DNA of 64,000 nt from an uncultured Spirochaetales bacterium (GCA_944392695.1 CALXXN010000001.1:62001-126000); one strand, 5' to 3'; shown: positions 15,123-23,877, counted from the stretch's first letter. The notes: generated by a model not told the origin, from the letters alone. Made by a program: numbers and translations.

Positions 15123-16087
15123 CAGCTGAACACCGTCATCAGGTAGTCGTTCAACTTGGCATCCTCGTACATCAGCCTGTAAAGGGCCTGCACAAGGGGG
15201 AAGTCCTTCTCAAGTCCTTTCTCTCTTGTGAGCTCTCCGAAGAGCCTGATTGTGCGGTGACCTTCAATCACTGTCGCAGACGAGCCTGTGTTGTAGTCGA
15301 AGCCCTTGCCGATCAGCATGCCAAGCGTGCGGTTGCGGGAGAGGTCGTTGAGGCCGGTGAGTCCAAGGTCTCCAATCCCACAGTAGCGGAAGATCGTCTC
15401 CTCATCGCAATCGAAGAGCCTGAGGAAAAGCCTCATCTCATTGACAGCCTTCGTGTAGACCAGGAAGTCGACATTTGGACTGTTGTAACGCCCAGAGACA
15501 AGACCTATGGCTATGGCGTACATGTTCTTCAGGATCGATGTGAGTTCAACACCCCTGACATCATCGCTGTGGTCTAACATGAGCCCTGTGCCTCGGAAGA
15601 CCTCGTCCTTGACGAAGAGGTGGTCCTCTTTCTTGCCTCCAAAGGTGAATGCGGTCGGAAGGCCGTTCAGGACTTCGATGGCGAAGCTTGGACCCTTCAT
15701 GCTTGCCGTATGGTTGAAGGGTATCTTCTCTGTGATGAAGGCCCCATCATCGCTCATCCCCTTTGCCAGGTTCACAATAAGGGGCTCCCGTCCTCCCGTG
15801 TGCTTCTTCATCTCTTTTGAGAAGGAGACGATGACCTTGGAAGGGATGACCAGGAAGACGACATCAGCGTCGCGGAAGACGGAGTAGTCGGTGCTCGCTT
15901 CCAGGTTCTGGTTGAGGTAACGTGTAGGGAAATACTTCTCGTTCTTATGGAACTTGTTGATCGACTCGACGACTTCTTCCTCGATCGAATGTATGATCAC
16001 GTTGTTGTGGTCATTCCACGCGAGGCGCTCAGCCATCGCCGTGCCGAAGGTACCGCCTCCGGCTACTATGATGTTTGTCTTCTTCAT
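15122..16087 (-). CDS. gpsA: NAD(P)H-dependent glycerol-3-phosphate dehydrogenase
   Basis: 321 residues. The N-terminal Rossmann motif VAGGGTFGTAMAERL binds NAD(P)H. Substrate-domain motifs include NLAKGM, GPSFAIE, ELTSILKNMYAIAIG with the catalytic Lys, and YCGIGDLGLT. The enzyme reduces dihydroxyacetone phosphate to sn-glycerol-3-phosphate for phospholipids. The usual GGGSWG is GGGTFG here, a mild variant. A GAAAGGAG Shine-Dalgarno lies before the ATG, and only 11 bp separate it from the GH36 stop, so it is the middle gene of a three-gene unit. Confidence 0.92.
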   Translation of the reverse strand: MKKTNIIVAGGGTFGTAMAERLAWNDHNNVIIHSIEEEVVESINKFHKNEKYFPTRYLNQNLEASTDYSVFRDADVVFLVIPSKVIVSFSKEMKKHTGGREPLIVNLAKGMSDDGAFITEKIPFNHTASMKGPSFAIEVLNGLPTAFTFGGKKEDHLFVKDEVFRGTGLMLDHSDDVRGVELTSILKNMYAIAIGLVSGRYNSPNVDFLVYTKAVNEMRLFLRLFDCDEETIFRYCGIGDLGLTGLNDLSRNRTLGMLIGKGFDYNTGSSATVIEGHRTIRLFGELTREKGLEKDFPLVQALYRLMYEDAKLNDYLMTVFS

Positions 16088-16098
16088 GTCTTCTCCTT

Positions 16099-18354
16099 TC
16101 AGCCGATGCGGCGGATCACGTAGAGCCTTGATGAATGGTCTCCCATTACCCGCATCGCATCATCATAAGCGCCACCAAGATAGGGCTCGATCAGGCGCAG
16201 CCCTGCATGGCGCAATGTGTCTCCATGTACACGGTAGGCCTCTTCCTCAAGTGGAGGGGCCTTGAAATAATCATCAGGACTTGTCAGTTCGCCTGCCTCC
16301 TCACGGCGGCTGACACTGTAGATGGCACCCTCATCGACATCCTCAAGCCTCAAGATGTCATCCTCCCCGTTGGAGCACATCGTGCGCTGTGCCAGGAGGA
16401 CGATGATCTCAGCCTTGTCATCAGAGGCCGCGCTGAGCATGACGCGGCGTCCATCGCATAGCAACCTGCGGCGTCCGAACTGCAATACGGTGCGGTGGGT
16501 CTTGTAGAAAGCGATCTGCCCGGCTATGGACTTGCGTTCCCGGGCGTCTAGGCCCTTGAGCTCCAGCGAGTAGGAGAGGGCGCCGAAGGATGCGATGTTG
16601 AAGGCCGTGGACAGGCTGGAGTAGCGTCCTTCCAAGTTCCATCTCCTCTCTGCGACAGTCGTGGAGACCGCTGCAGGTGGCACCAGGCGGGATGCTCCTA
16701 TGATGCTGTCCAGTTGTTCGAAGGCGTCAGCCGATGAACCTGCGGCAAGCAGGGCTGATGAGTTGAGCATCGATGCGTCGAAGCGGGGTGAGCCCGTGGA
16801 GACGTTCTCGATCAGCAGGTTTGGGAAACGCAGTGACAACGCCCTCTGGAGGCGGAGGAAGGCGAGCATGTACTCAAGTCTCCAGGTGCCTGGATCCGCC
16901 CCATCCGGACTTGTCCAGATGTCGAGCATCTGGCAGCCCATGTCCCAGCGCAAGGCATCGACCTGTGTCCTTTCAACCAGGTCGGTGAGCACTTCCAGGA
17001 CCTCGTCATAGACCACGCCCCTGGTCAGGTCCAGGAGGAAGGATCCTCCCTGGTATGGCGGGTTCTTCTTGCGTGGATCCTTCACAGCCCAGTCAGGGTG
17101 CTGGGAGAAAAGCCTGCTTTGCGCACTTACCAGCTCAGGGCTGATCCAGATGCCGAACAGCATGCCTGCCAGGTGCACTGCCTTTGAGACCGCTGCGAGC
17201 CCGTCAGGAAGCTTCATCGGGTTGGCGCTCCAGTCCCCAAGCGAGTCGTTCTTGTCCTGCCGTACTCCGAACCAGCCATCATCGAGGCAGAAGAGCTCGA
17301 AACCGAGCTGGCCTGCGGTTTTCACCTCGTCCAGCAATTTCCCTTCCTTGATGTCAAGGCCTGCTGAGAAGCGTGTGTTGAATGTCACCGGACGCAGACG
17401 GTCCTTCCAGATGCCACGCATGATGCACCCTGAGATCCAATCCTGCAGCTTCCAACACGCCCTGTCCTGGTCTGGAGCCCAGGTCAGGAAGGCCTCTGGT
17501 GTCTCGAATGTACCCCCAGGCTGGAGCACGGGGTGTATGAGATCGTAGTTCAAGCCGCAGATGATATGGGTCTTGCCATATCCGGTGACCTCGTAGCTGC
17601 TCCTGTGGTCGCCAGGCCAGAGCAGGCCGAGGGCGATACAGCCACGACCATTGGAAAGATAGGCCGTGGAGCTCGTCCTCCCGCTGAATCCCGTACGGGT
17701 CTCGTTCACCAAGCGCCCCTGCTGCAGCTTCTGCCAGCGGCCCCTGTTCTCCCTTCCCGCAGGGCCACCTGTGAGCAGGATGTCCCAGTCCGCGGTGAAC
17801 AGGTCAAGCTGGAGGCTTGCCAGCTCCTTGATGCGTATGGCTTCCTTCGAAGCGTTGAAGAGCACGGAGCGTCTTGTAATCACATCATAGCCTGGGAATA
17901 TGGTGTAAATCAGTGTGAGCCTTATGCCAGATGTCTCGTCTTCGAAGTCCAGGATGAGGTTCTGTGCCTCCTCTTCTCCTGCCAGGGCCTGTGGGTAGGC
18001 TGTCTTCATCCTGGCAATGCCCTTTCCTGTGGCACTGTGCCGGAAACGGAGGTCCAGGGTCGAGGACCTCCCTCCTTCGATGCTGATGAAAGGTGTCCTG
18101 AAGTCCCCCATGCCTTCGCTTGTGAATTCAAGCGGTAGGTCCTGCAGGACCTCGTCCCAGGCCCTGAGGCTCAGCGAGGCTTCTCCTGGGCGCGGGGCCA
18201 GGCGCTTCATCGAGAGCGCGTCTTCGTCGCCCACAGGGTCTTTGAGCCTCCGTCCGAAATGGAGGTGCTCCGCAAGACCACGGCGGGAAATCCTGAAGAC
18301 ATAGCCCAGTTCTTTGGCCGCAAGGTGGAAAACATTGTTCTTTACAGCTATCAT
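16099..18354 (-). CDS. GH36 alpha-galactosidase-like protein with altered active-site motifs
   Basis: 751 residues, cytoplasmic (no signal peptide), with the GH36 order: beta-sandwich N-domain (1-310), TIM barrel (about 320-620) and C-terminal sheet. FCLDDGWFG (355-363) and ALRWDMG (nucleophile-type Asp471) fit the family. Other sites deviate. The usual ENC-S-GGG-RFD reads ENVSTGSPRFD (516-526), the SD-x2-D block expected to hold the acid/base Asp reads GSSADAF, and the NxWE-type barrel opening reads NTRFSA. It may have shifted specificity or weak activity; alignment was by eye. It leads gpsA and the RluA-type gene and is divergent from a mutarotase-like gene. Confidence 0.8.
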   Translation of the reverse strand: MIAVKNNVFHLAAKELGYVFRISRRGLAEHLHFGRRLKDPVGDEDALSMKRLAPRPGEASLSLRAWDEVLQDLPLEFTSEGMGDFRTPFISIEGGRSSTLDLRFRHSATGKGIARMKTAYPQALAGEEEAQNLILDFEDETSGIRLTLIYTIFPGYDVITRRSVLFNASKEAIRIKELASLQLDLFTADWDILLTGGPAGRENRGRWQKLQQGRLVNETRTGFSGRTSSTAYLSNGRGCIALGLLWPGDHRSSYEVTGYGKTHIICGLNYDLIHPVLQPGGTFETPEAFLTWAPDQDRACWKLQDWISGCIMRGIWKDRLRPVTFNTRFSAGLDIKEGKLLDEVKTAGQLGFELFCLDDGWFGVRQDKNDSLGDWSANPMKLPDGLAAVSKAVHLAGMLFGIWISPELVSAQSRLFSQHPDWAVKDPRKKNPPYQGGSFLLDLTRGVVYDEVLEVLTDLVERTQVDALRWDMGCQMLDIWTSPDGADPGTWRLEYMLAFLRLQRALSLRFPNLLIENVSTGSPRFDASMLNSSALLAAGSSADAFEQLDSIIGASRLVPPAAVSTTVAERRWNLEGRYSSLSTAFNIASFGALSYSLELKGLDARERKSIAGQIAFYKTHRTVLQFGRRRLLCDGRRVMLSAASDDKAEIIVLLAQRTMCSNGEDDILRLEDVDEGAIYSVSRREEAGELTSPDDYFKAPPLEEEAYRVHGDTLRHAGLRLIEPYLGGAYDDAMRVMGDHSSRLYVIRRIG

Positions 18355-18376
18355 CCGAAGTACCTACCCAAGATGA

Positions 18377-18382
18377 AGTATA
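18377..18382 (-). promoter_or_regulatory. Probable -10 box of the GH36-gpsA unit
   Basis: TATACT on the minus strand, 22 nt before the GH36 ATG. A weak -35 CTTTCT lies 18 nt upstream (18401-18406). The whole divergent region to the next gene is only 62 bp. Confidence 0.35.
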
Positions 18383-18416
18383 GCGGTAAAAGAAGCCAAA
18401 AGAAAGGAAGGGTGCC

Positions 18417-19616
18417 ATGGATATAAGAAGGATCCCGCTCTGGGAGTCCCGTAACGCGACCTACATGAGCAACAACCTGCTCCGGACTGTGATCGAGGAC
18501 CAGGGGGAGGTGGCCATAGAACTGAGTGCCGCCGCCATCCAGGGTGGCTTCGTCAACGCCGTCACCCCTCCTTACTTCCGTGGCAGGGGCCCGGGGGTGC
18601 TCTCAGACCCGAACAGCGACTGGTGGAAAGGCAGGAGTTCCTTCTATCAGGCTGGAGGGGTTTATGTCAGCTTCCCGTCAAAGGATGAGGACCACATACT
18701 GACTACGAACACATCCTGGCTGGTCAGGCGTTATGGTTCCGATGGTGGCAGCGGTGGTGTCTGGCGCCTCAGCACGATGAAGAGCCGCGAGGAAGGGCAG
18801 CGTTACCATGCCTACAAGGTGGACCTGCTCCTTCCAGGGCACCCTGTGCTATACAGCCTCGTCCGGGTTGTCAACAGCGGGGAGGAGGACCTCCCTTACA
18901 ATGCCTCGGTCCATGCGATGCTGACACCGCCCTTCCTGGAATCAGGTTGCTTGCTTTCGACTTCCGGTGCCGCTTATACGGCCTTCGCACCTAATTTCCG
19001 CGAAGTCGCTTTCAACCGCATGCGCCCTGGCCAGGTCTTTGGAGACCTGCGCCATGCACCGGCGGTGAATGGAGCCAACCTTGATGCTGGTTACATCCCC
19101 GGTCCTACGGGAAGCTATGATTATATCGTCGGTCAGCTTGACAGGAACACGGACCTTGGTTGGACGGCAATGATCAACCCCAGGTTGCAGATGGTCCATC
19201 TGATGTTCTTCCCAGCTGTGCACAGCAAGCTGCCAGACCAGGTGATGAAGTCCCCTCATGTCGATATCGCCTACAACCTGCTTGGCCGGATGGACAGCCC
19301 ATGGGCCCTCTATGAAGGGGGGACGGGGCAGGTCTTCAGCCTGACAGTAGGCCATGGCCGTCTTGATCATCACGGTGTCCTTGCAGGTCCATCCTCATGG
19401 GTCCTCAAACCAGGTGGGACTTTGGACATCGTCTCAGGCCAGGCCTTCACGAGTTTCGACAACCCCCGTCTAGGAGGAGGCTTCTACACGCTTGAACAGG
19501 AGGAGTTCGGCCTTGTGCTGAAACGCACGAAGAGCTACGCCTACATACAGTGCGACTACGAGTTCAAGACAATCCGGGAGCTTGCCGACAGGCTCTTTCA
19601 GAACGACCAGGAGTAA
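18417..19616 (+). CDS. Uncharacterised protein, possibly a galactose-mutarotase-like fold
   Basis: 399 residues, no signal peptide, rich in aromatic residues and short beta segments (for example the region around YSLVRVVNSGEEDLPYNASV and FFPAV), consistent with an aldose-1-epimerase/galactose mutarotase-like super-sandwich. I cannot point to the catalytic His and Glu of true mutarotases, so this is a fold guess. Divergent, 62 bp from the GH36-like gene, which suggests a sugar-related role. An AAGGAAGGG Shine-Dalgarno precedes ATG 18417. Its 3' end overlaps the convergent dehydrogenase gene by 19 bp. Confidence 0.55.
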   Translation: MDIRRIPLWESRNATYMSNNLLRTVIEDQGEVAIELSAAAIQGGFVNAVTPPYFRGRGPGVLSDPNSDWWKGRSSFYQAGGVYVSFPSKDEDHILTTNTSWLVRRYGSDGGSGGVWRLSTMKSREEGQRYHAYKVDLLLPGHPVLYSLVRVVNSGEEDLPYNASVHAMLTPPFLESGCLLSTSGAAYTAFAPNFREVAFNRMRPGQVFGDLRHAPAVNGANLDAGYIPGPTGSYDYIVGQLDRNTDLGWTAMINPRLQMVHLMFFPAVHSKLPDQVMKSPHVDIAYNLLGRMDSPWALYEGGTGQVFSLTVGHGRLDHHGVLAGPSSWVLKPGGTLDIVSGQAFTSFDNPRLGGGFYTLEQEEFGLVLKRTKSYAYIQCDYEFKTIRELADRLFQNDQE

Positions 19617-20734
19617 TCAAGGCCGAAGCGGCTTGTCAGCTCCTTGATGACACGTTGCAAGGAAGGTGGCACAGGGCAGCCGTGCTCCTTCCTGTACTGC
19701 CAGGCGAGCCATTCCTTCTCACCAGGTGTGTAGATCCGTGCCTCACCTGGTGCCTTCTTCGAAGCCCTCAGTTCACGGCAGATTGTTCCTGCGATCCTCT
19801 TGAAGGTCTCACGGCCCATGAAGAAATCAGGATCGATTGCGATGAAGAAATGTCCGAGCGGGTAGGGTATGGGCCTGCCGTCAGCATCACGTCCGTTCAA
19901 GGCCTTCATCCAGGCCCCATCCTGCAAGGCGGCTGAGAGTATCTCGACTACAGCTGCGTAACCATAACCCTTGTAGCCGGCATGTTCCTCACCGATCCCT
20001 CCAAGTGGTGTCAGGGCGGCCTTGCCCTTTGTCAGGTCTTCCAGGACTCCAAGCGTGTCCGTCCTGTCATGGCCCTCCTGGTCTATGACCCAGCCAGATG
20101 GCAGCTCACGTCCAGCCCTGCCGTAGACCTCGATCTTGCCACGCTGTGTGACGCTGGTCGCGCAGTCGAGGACGAAGGGGAAGTCCTCGTCTGTAGGAAT
20201 CCCGAAGGTCAGCGGGTTCGTGCCCATCATGTTCTCAACCCCATGGGTCGGGGCTATCGATGGCCTGGCATTTGTCCCTGTGATGCCGATCAAGCCCTGT
20301 TTGACCGCCATGGTGGCGTAGTAGCCTGCGATGCCGTAATGGGTGGAGTTCCTGACGACAGCCATGCCAAGTCCGTACGTGGATGCTTTGGCGATCGCCA
20401 TCTCCATGGCCTTGTGGGCTACGACATGGCCCATGCCATTGTGACCGTCGATTGTGACACAGGCCTTCTCATCCTTGATGATTTCGACATGGGTGACTGG
20501 GTTGAGTATGCCGGCATCGATCCTGTCTATGTAGATTGGTTTCAAACGTCCGATTCCGTGGCTGTCTATGCCACGCCTGTCAGATTCGAGGAGGACATCC
20601 GATATGATGGCGGCATCTGCAGGTGGTACGCCTACGGCTTTGAGGACATCATCCATGAAGGCGCCAAGCTTGTCGAAGGGGACCCAGGTGCAGTCCTTGT
20701 AGTGTTCCTCATAAGTCTCAAGATAGTCTTTCAT
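19598..20734 (-). CDS. Ldh-family (malate/L-lactate/ureidoglycolate-type) NAD(P) oxidoreductase
   Basis: 378 residues of the MDH/LDH type-2 family, unrelated to Rossmann lactate dehydrogenases. Motifs: LLESDRRGIDSHGIGRL near residues 48-65 with the catalytic His, NSTHYGIAGYY near 130, NMMGTNPLTFGIPT near 180, and GYKGYGYAAVVEIL near 265. Family members reduce 2-oxo acids (malate, lactate, 2,3-diketogulonate, ureidoglycolate); the substrate cannot be chosen. The ATG has a GGAGG Shine-Dalgarno. It follows the outer-membrane protein gene by 10 bp on the same strand, so it is probably co-transcribed. Confidence 0.88.
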   Translation of the reverse strand: MKDYLETYEEHYKDCTWVPFDKLGAFMDDVLKAVGVPPADAAIISDVLLESDRRGIDSHGIGRLKPIYIDRIDAGILNPVTHVEIIKDEKACVTIDGHNGMGHVVAHKAMEMAIAKASTYGLGMAVVRNSTHYGIAGYYATMAVKQGLIGITGTNARPSIAPTHGVENMMGTNPLTFGIPTDEDFPFVLDCATSVTQRGKIEVYGRAGRELPSGWVIDQEGHDRTDTLGVLEDLTKGKAALTPLGGIGEEHAGYKGYGYAAVVEILSAALQDGAWMKALNGRDADGRPIPYPLGHFFIAIDPDFFMGRETFKRIAGTICRELRASKKAPGEARIYTPGEKEWLAWQYRKEHGCPVPPSLQRVIKELTSRFGLDYSWSF

Positions 20735-20744
20735 GCACCGCCTC

Positions 20745-21359
20745 CTACCAAATGAGTGTCTCAGCCAGGTAGAGTGGGTGGTAGAACCAGGGCCAGCTTG
20801 AGACGTTGAATGTGATTCCGACGAAGGGTACGATGTCGACCCCTATGTAGTCCTCTCCGACGCCGAACTGGCCATAAGCCGCGGCTCCGATGTCGAAAGC
20901 GATACCTGTGAAGCCTGGAGGTGTGATCCTGAGGGCGGCCGAGATGCCAGGTCCGAGTGTGACGATTGATCCGCCCCTGTCATCATCCACGATTCCTGTC
21001 GCCAGGCCGAAGATCACATCAAGTGAGAGCACCCTGTTCAGACGGAAGATGCTGTCCATGCCTGTGAGGATGTCGAATGAGAGCTGGCCATCATCACCAC
21101 CGACGTCGAAACCAAGGTCAAGCCTGGTTCCAAAGCCTAGTCCCATCGTCCCACTGTCGTTGTTTGAGAGCACTCCTGCCTGCATGCTGACAGGTACAGC
21201 CTGCCTGTAAGGCTGGTTGGATAACCCTGCGACATAACCAGTGCCAAGCGAGACATAGGAATAGGTTGGTGGTATCACTGTCATATCGGTCTCGATGACC
21301 GCAAAAGCCCCACCCAGGCAGCAGAACGCCAGGATGACTGTAAGAATGATCTTCTTCAT
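20745..21359 (-). CDS. Small outer-membrane beta-barrel protein, unknown
   Basis: 204 residues from ATG 21359, with a clear signal peptide (MKKII, hydrophobic core, cleavage near AFA-V). The mature part has alternating hydrophobic and Gly/aromatic residues in short strands and ends in an aromatic residue (Trp), as outer-membrane barrels do. Repeated blocks such as GLGFGTRLDLGF and FDIGAAAYGQFG support an eight-strand barrel. No family is recognised; the style matches other small spirochaete outer-membrane proteins, including the one at 60242. The ATG is 7 nt downstream of TATACT, which supports this start over the farther in-frame ATG and suggests a leaderless mRNA. Confidence 0.7.
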   Translation of the reverse strand: MKKIILTVILAFCCLGGAFAVIETDMTVIPPTYSYVSLGTGYVAGLSNQPYRQAVPVSMQAGVLSNNDSGTMGLGFGTRLDLGFDVGGDDGQLSFDILTGMDSIFRLNRVLSLDVIFGLATGIVDDDRGGSIVTLGPGISAALRITPPGFTGIAFDIGAAAYGQFGVGEDYIGVDIVPFVGITFNVSSWPWFYHPLYLAETLIW

Positions 21360-21366
21360 GCCCAAG

Positions 21367-21372
21367 AGTATA
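21367..21372 (-). promoter_or_regulatory. -10 box of the outer-membrane protein gene (leaderless-type)
   Basis: TATACT on the minus strand, 7 nt before the ATG, no Shine-Dalgarno between. No convincing -35. The stretch 21373-21606 shows nothing else I can identify. Confidence 0.45.
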
Positions 21373-21606
21373 ACGTGGAATATCGTACCTGTGGTGTCCG
21401 ATTGGTTGAAATGGTACAAAAAGTATTGAGACGGTTTGGCTTGCATGGGTGGATTGGTATCAGATGCATGGTGGCCCCTATCCCCGGGCCTGGTCTTGTG
21501 ATGTCCTGTTCCCCGACAGCAGATGAGAAGCTTGAGAAAGGAAGAGTGTCTGATAAGCGTTTTGCTGACCAGGGCCAGGCCGTGGTCCACATTGGCTGGT
21601 GTGGCC

Positions 21607-21635
21607 TTGATTAAGAAAATGGAATCTGCTATGCT
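21607..21635 (+). promoter_or_regulatory. Promoter of tRNA-Cys
   Basis: -35 TTGATT (21607-21612), 17-nt spacer, -10 TATGCT (21630-21635) with an extended TGC. The mature tRNA begins 13 nt after the -10 box. Confidence 0.65.
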
Positions 21636-21647
21636 CACCTCTGCTAT

Positions 21648-21721
21648 GGTGTCGTACCCAAGTGGCCTAAGGGAACGGTCTGCAAAACCGTCTTTCAGCG
21701 GTTCGAATCCGCTCGACACCT
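21648..21721 (+). tRNA. tRNA-Cys(GCA)
   Basis: The acceptor stem GGTGTCG pairs with CGACACC. The anticodon stem ACGGT/ACCGT encloses the loop CTGCAAA with anticodon GCA. The T-arm contains GGTTCGAATCC. Discriminator base T73 is the normal one for bacterial tRNA-Cys. CCA is not encoded, so it must be added enzymatically. A terminator hairpin follows at once. Confidence 0.95.
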
Positions 21722-21728
21722 GACTAGG

Positions 21729-21760
21729 GGAGGTCCAGGTGAGTCTTGGACCTCCTTTCC
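21729..21760 (+). terminator. Terminator after tRNA-Cys
   Basis: GGAGGTCC (21729-21736) pairs with GGACCTCC (21748-21755), an 8-bp GC-rich stem with an 11-nt loop, followed by TTTCC. The T-run is short. Confidence 0.6.
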
Positions 21761-21781
21761 ATTCTACGGGAAGCTGAGTAG

Positions 21782-23011
21782 ATGTTCACACGATACACGA
21801 CTGACGGAAAGGGCAGGAAGGTCGAGGTCGCCAAGGTCTATACGGCCAAGGAGCACGGCATCCATCCCAGCCAGATTGACAAGGACTGCCTCTGGGCGGT
21901 CAAGAAGCTCTGGACTGCGGGGCACAAGGCCTACATCGTAGGTGGGGCTGTCCGTGACATGCTCCTGGGCCGCCGGCCAAAGGACTTCGATATCGCTACA
22001 AGCGCAAGCCCCCGCCAGGTGCAGCGCCTCTTCTGGAACAGCCGCCAGATCGGCCGCCGTTTCAAGATCGTCCACCTCTTCTTCGGACAGAAGATCATCG
22101 AGGTCACGACCTTCCGTAGCGATGAGGAGAACTTCGAGGAAGGCAACAACAACATCTATGGCACGATAGAGCAGGATGCCAGGCGCCGCGACTTCTCGAT
22201 CAACGCACTTTATTACAATCCAATAGACGGGCATCTCCTGGACTTCAACGACGGAATGGGTGATATGAAGCGTAGGGTGATCCGTTCCCTCATCCCGCTG
22301 TCTTATTCTTTCGAGGAGGATCCTGTACGCATGATCCGCGCCCTCAAATACATGTGCACGACAGGCTTCCGCCTGAAGTGGGATGTCGCACGCGCGGTCA
22401 AGAGGGATGCCCCTCAGATAGAGAAGGTCTCGACTTCCAGGTTGACAGATGAGATGGGCAAGGTCCTCGCCTCTGGCGACTCGTCCGCCATCTTCAGTGC
22501 ATTGCACAAGTACGGCCTCCTGGCTTTCATCATGCCTGGTTTCGACCAGTACATGCGCTACGACAGTGTCAGGAAGGCGCTCTGTGAGCTTGATGGGCTT
22601 GTAAGGGCTGCCAAGGATGCAGGTGGGGCGGCATCAACCAGCGAAGTCATCAAGATCATGGTCAGCCCCTTGGTCAACATTGATGATTCCCTTCCGGGCG
22701 ATGCGCTCGCCCATGACCTCTTCCGCCAGGTCAAGGTCCTGATCGCCCCGCTCACACCTCCTAATTATGAGATCGAGCGTGCCATCGAGGCCTTGCTGAT
22801 GGAACATGGGGTCCGTGTCTCTTTCGCAAGGCGCAGGCAGGCTTCACAGATGAGTCGCAGGAACACCCAGGGACCGCAGAGGCCTGCGGGCCAGGGGCAG
22901 GGCGCCAGGAAGCGCCGCCGCAAGGGGAAGGGAAGGACAGGACAGGCCAAGGGTGCCGCACCCGGTGACAGCCAGGGTCCATCCTCAAGCGCTGAGGCCC
23001 ACGACCTCTGA
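21782..23011 (+). CDS. pcnB: PcnB-type polynucleotide adenylyltransferase/CCA-adding family
   Basis: 409 residues, class II nucleotidyltransferase. The head domain has YIVGGAVRDMLLG, then the catalytic carboxylates in DFDIATSA. IGRRFKIVHLFFG is typical of poly(A) polymerases. RRRDFSINALYYN and EEDPVRMIRALKY complete the core (to about residue 200). A strongly basic, low-complexity tail (about 345-395: Arg, Lys, Gly, Gln) resembles the RNA-binding tail of PcnB. The function is either poly(A) tailing or CCA addition; the two tRNAs here lack CCA, so either could matter. It lies just after tRNA-Cys, and its stop abuts the convergent next gene. Confidence 0.82.
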   Translation: MFTRYTTDGKGRKVEVAKVYTAKEHGIHPSQIDKDCLWAVKKLWTAGHKAYIVGGAVRDMLLGRRPKDFDIATSASPRQVQRLFWNSRQIGRRFKIVHLFFGQKIIEVTTFRSDEENFEEGNNNIYGTIEQDARRRDFSINALYYNPIDGHLLDFNDGMGDMKRRVIRSLIPLSYSFEEDPVRMIRALKYMCTTGFRLKWDVARAVKRDAPQIEKVSTSRLTDEMGKVLASGDSSAIFSALHKYGLLAFIMPGFDQYMRYDSVRKALCELDGLVRAAKDAGGAASTSEVIKIMVSPLVNIDDSLPGDALAHDLFRQVKVLIAPLTPPNYEIERAIEALLMEHGVRVSFARRRQASQMSRRNTQGPQRPAGQGQGARKRRRKGKGRTGQAKGAAPGDSQGPSSSAEAHDL

Positions 23012-23869
23012 TCAGCCCCACTCCTCGATTTCGACGGAGACCTGGTGGACGAGTATCCCGCCATATTTCTCTATGCAGTCGGCAATGTACTCCTGCAGTT
23101 CGCTCATCGTCTGTCCGATGTAGTGGCGTAATGGCACCTGCAGCGTCACGCTGATGTCATATTCGTTGTTGGCCCTGAGCGTGCTTCTTACACGTTTGAC
23201 CTTGATCACCTTGTCGTATTCATCTATGCAGTGGCGCACCATCTGCACCAGGGTCGTCTCATTGATGCTGTCCTTGCCAGGACGGCTGAACTCAGGGCGC
23301 ACGATGGTCTTCTCAAAACTCTGCTTCTTCTGGAAGGGCTTCTTGTGCCCGAAGAAGACGCGCATGCTGTCATAGACGATTTGTGGATAGTTGCGCGTGA
23401 TCTCGATCGATGGGACGGGGATGACGTGCTTTCCCTCCGTATAGCGGATCCTCATCGCAGTCTCGATCTCCTCCTCGCTTGCGACTTCCTCTATGTGGAA
23501 GACCTTGCTGACAGGAGGGAGGTCGAGCTTCTGGGCGATCTTGTTGACCATCTTCTCACTGGTGCCGATGATGAGGATCTTCTTGTATTTCTCCTTAAGC
23601 AGCGCTTCAACGACCTCCTGGCGGTGGGCCTCGTCATCGAAGACCGCTGTCTTCACAGCCACGAGGAAGTTGGGGTCCCGCTTGGCGGAGTGCCCTGCGA
23701 GGATCCTGTCACCCTTGATCAGCAGGCCGTCGTCTATGATCAGTTGGATGTGGTGTTTCTGCGCGACAAGCTTGCTGTGGTGGCTTTTCCCGGTGCCGCT
23801 GCGCCCTACGAGCGCATATACCTTGACACCGTTCAAATGGGAGAAGGCGAACTTGAAAATCCGATTCAT
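23012..23869 (-). CDS. P-loop nucleotide-binding protein with C-terminal Asp23/Gls24-like domain
   Basis: 285 residues. A Walker A motif VGRSGTGKSHHS is near residues 20-31; IIDDGLLI and ILIIGTS suggest further nucleotide-fold strands in the first 135 residues. The C-terminal ~90 residues (RVRSTLRANNEYDIS onward, ending VSVEIEEWG) resemble the small alpha/beta Asp23/Gls24 alkaline-shock domain. I do not know the function of this fusion. A start at ATG 23869 is supported by a strong promoter whose -10 is only 8 nt upstream. The much longer in-frame upstream extension overlaps rnfC and is rejected. The stop abuts the pcnB stop. Confidence 0.75.
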   Translation of the reverse strand: MNRIFKFAFSHLNGVKVYALVGRSGTGKSHHSKLVAQKHHIQLIIDDGLLIKGDRILAGHSAKRDPNFLVAVKTAVFDDEAHRQEVVEALLKEKYKKILIIGTSEKMVNKIAQKLDLPPVSKVFHIEEVASEEEIETAMRIRYTEGKHVIPVPSIEITRNYPQIVYDSMRVFFGHKKPFQKKQSFEKTIVRPEFSRPGKDSINETTLVQMVRHCIDEYDKVIKVKRVRSTLRANNEYDISVTLQVPLRHYIGQTMSELQEYIADCIEKYGGILVHQVSVEIEEWG

Positions 23870-23877
23870 CAGGTGGA

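Noticed and set aside
21375-21614. 79-codon ORF between the OMP gene and tRNA-Cys
   Set aside because: No ribosome site, no family, and composition like non-coding DNA; it overlaps the tRNA promoter.
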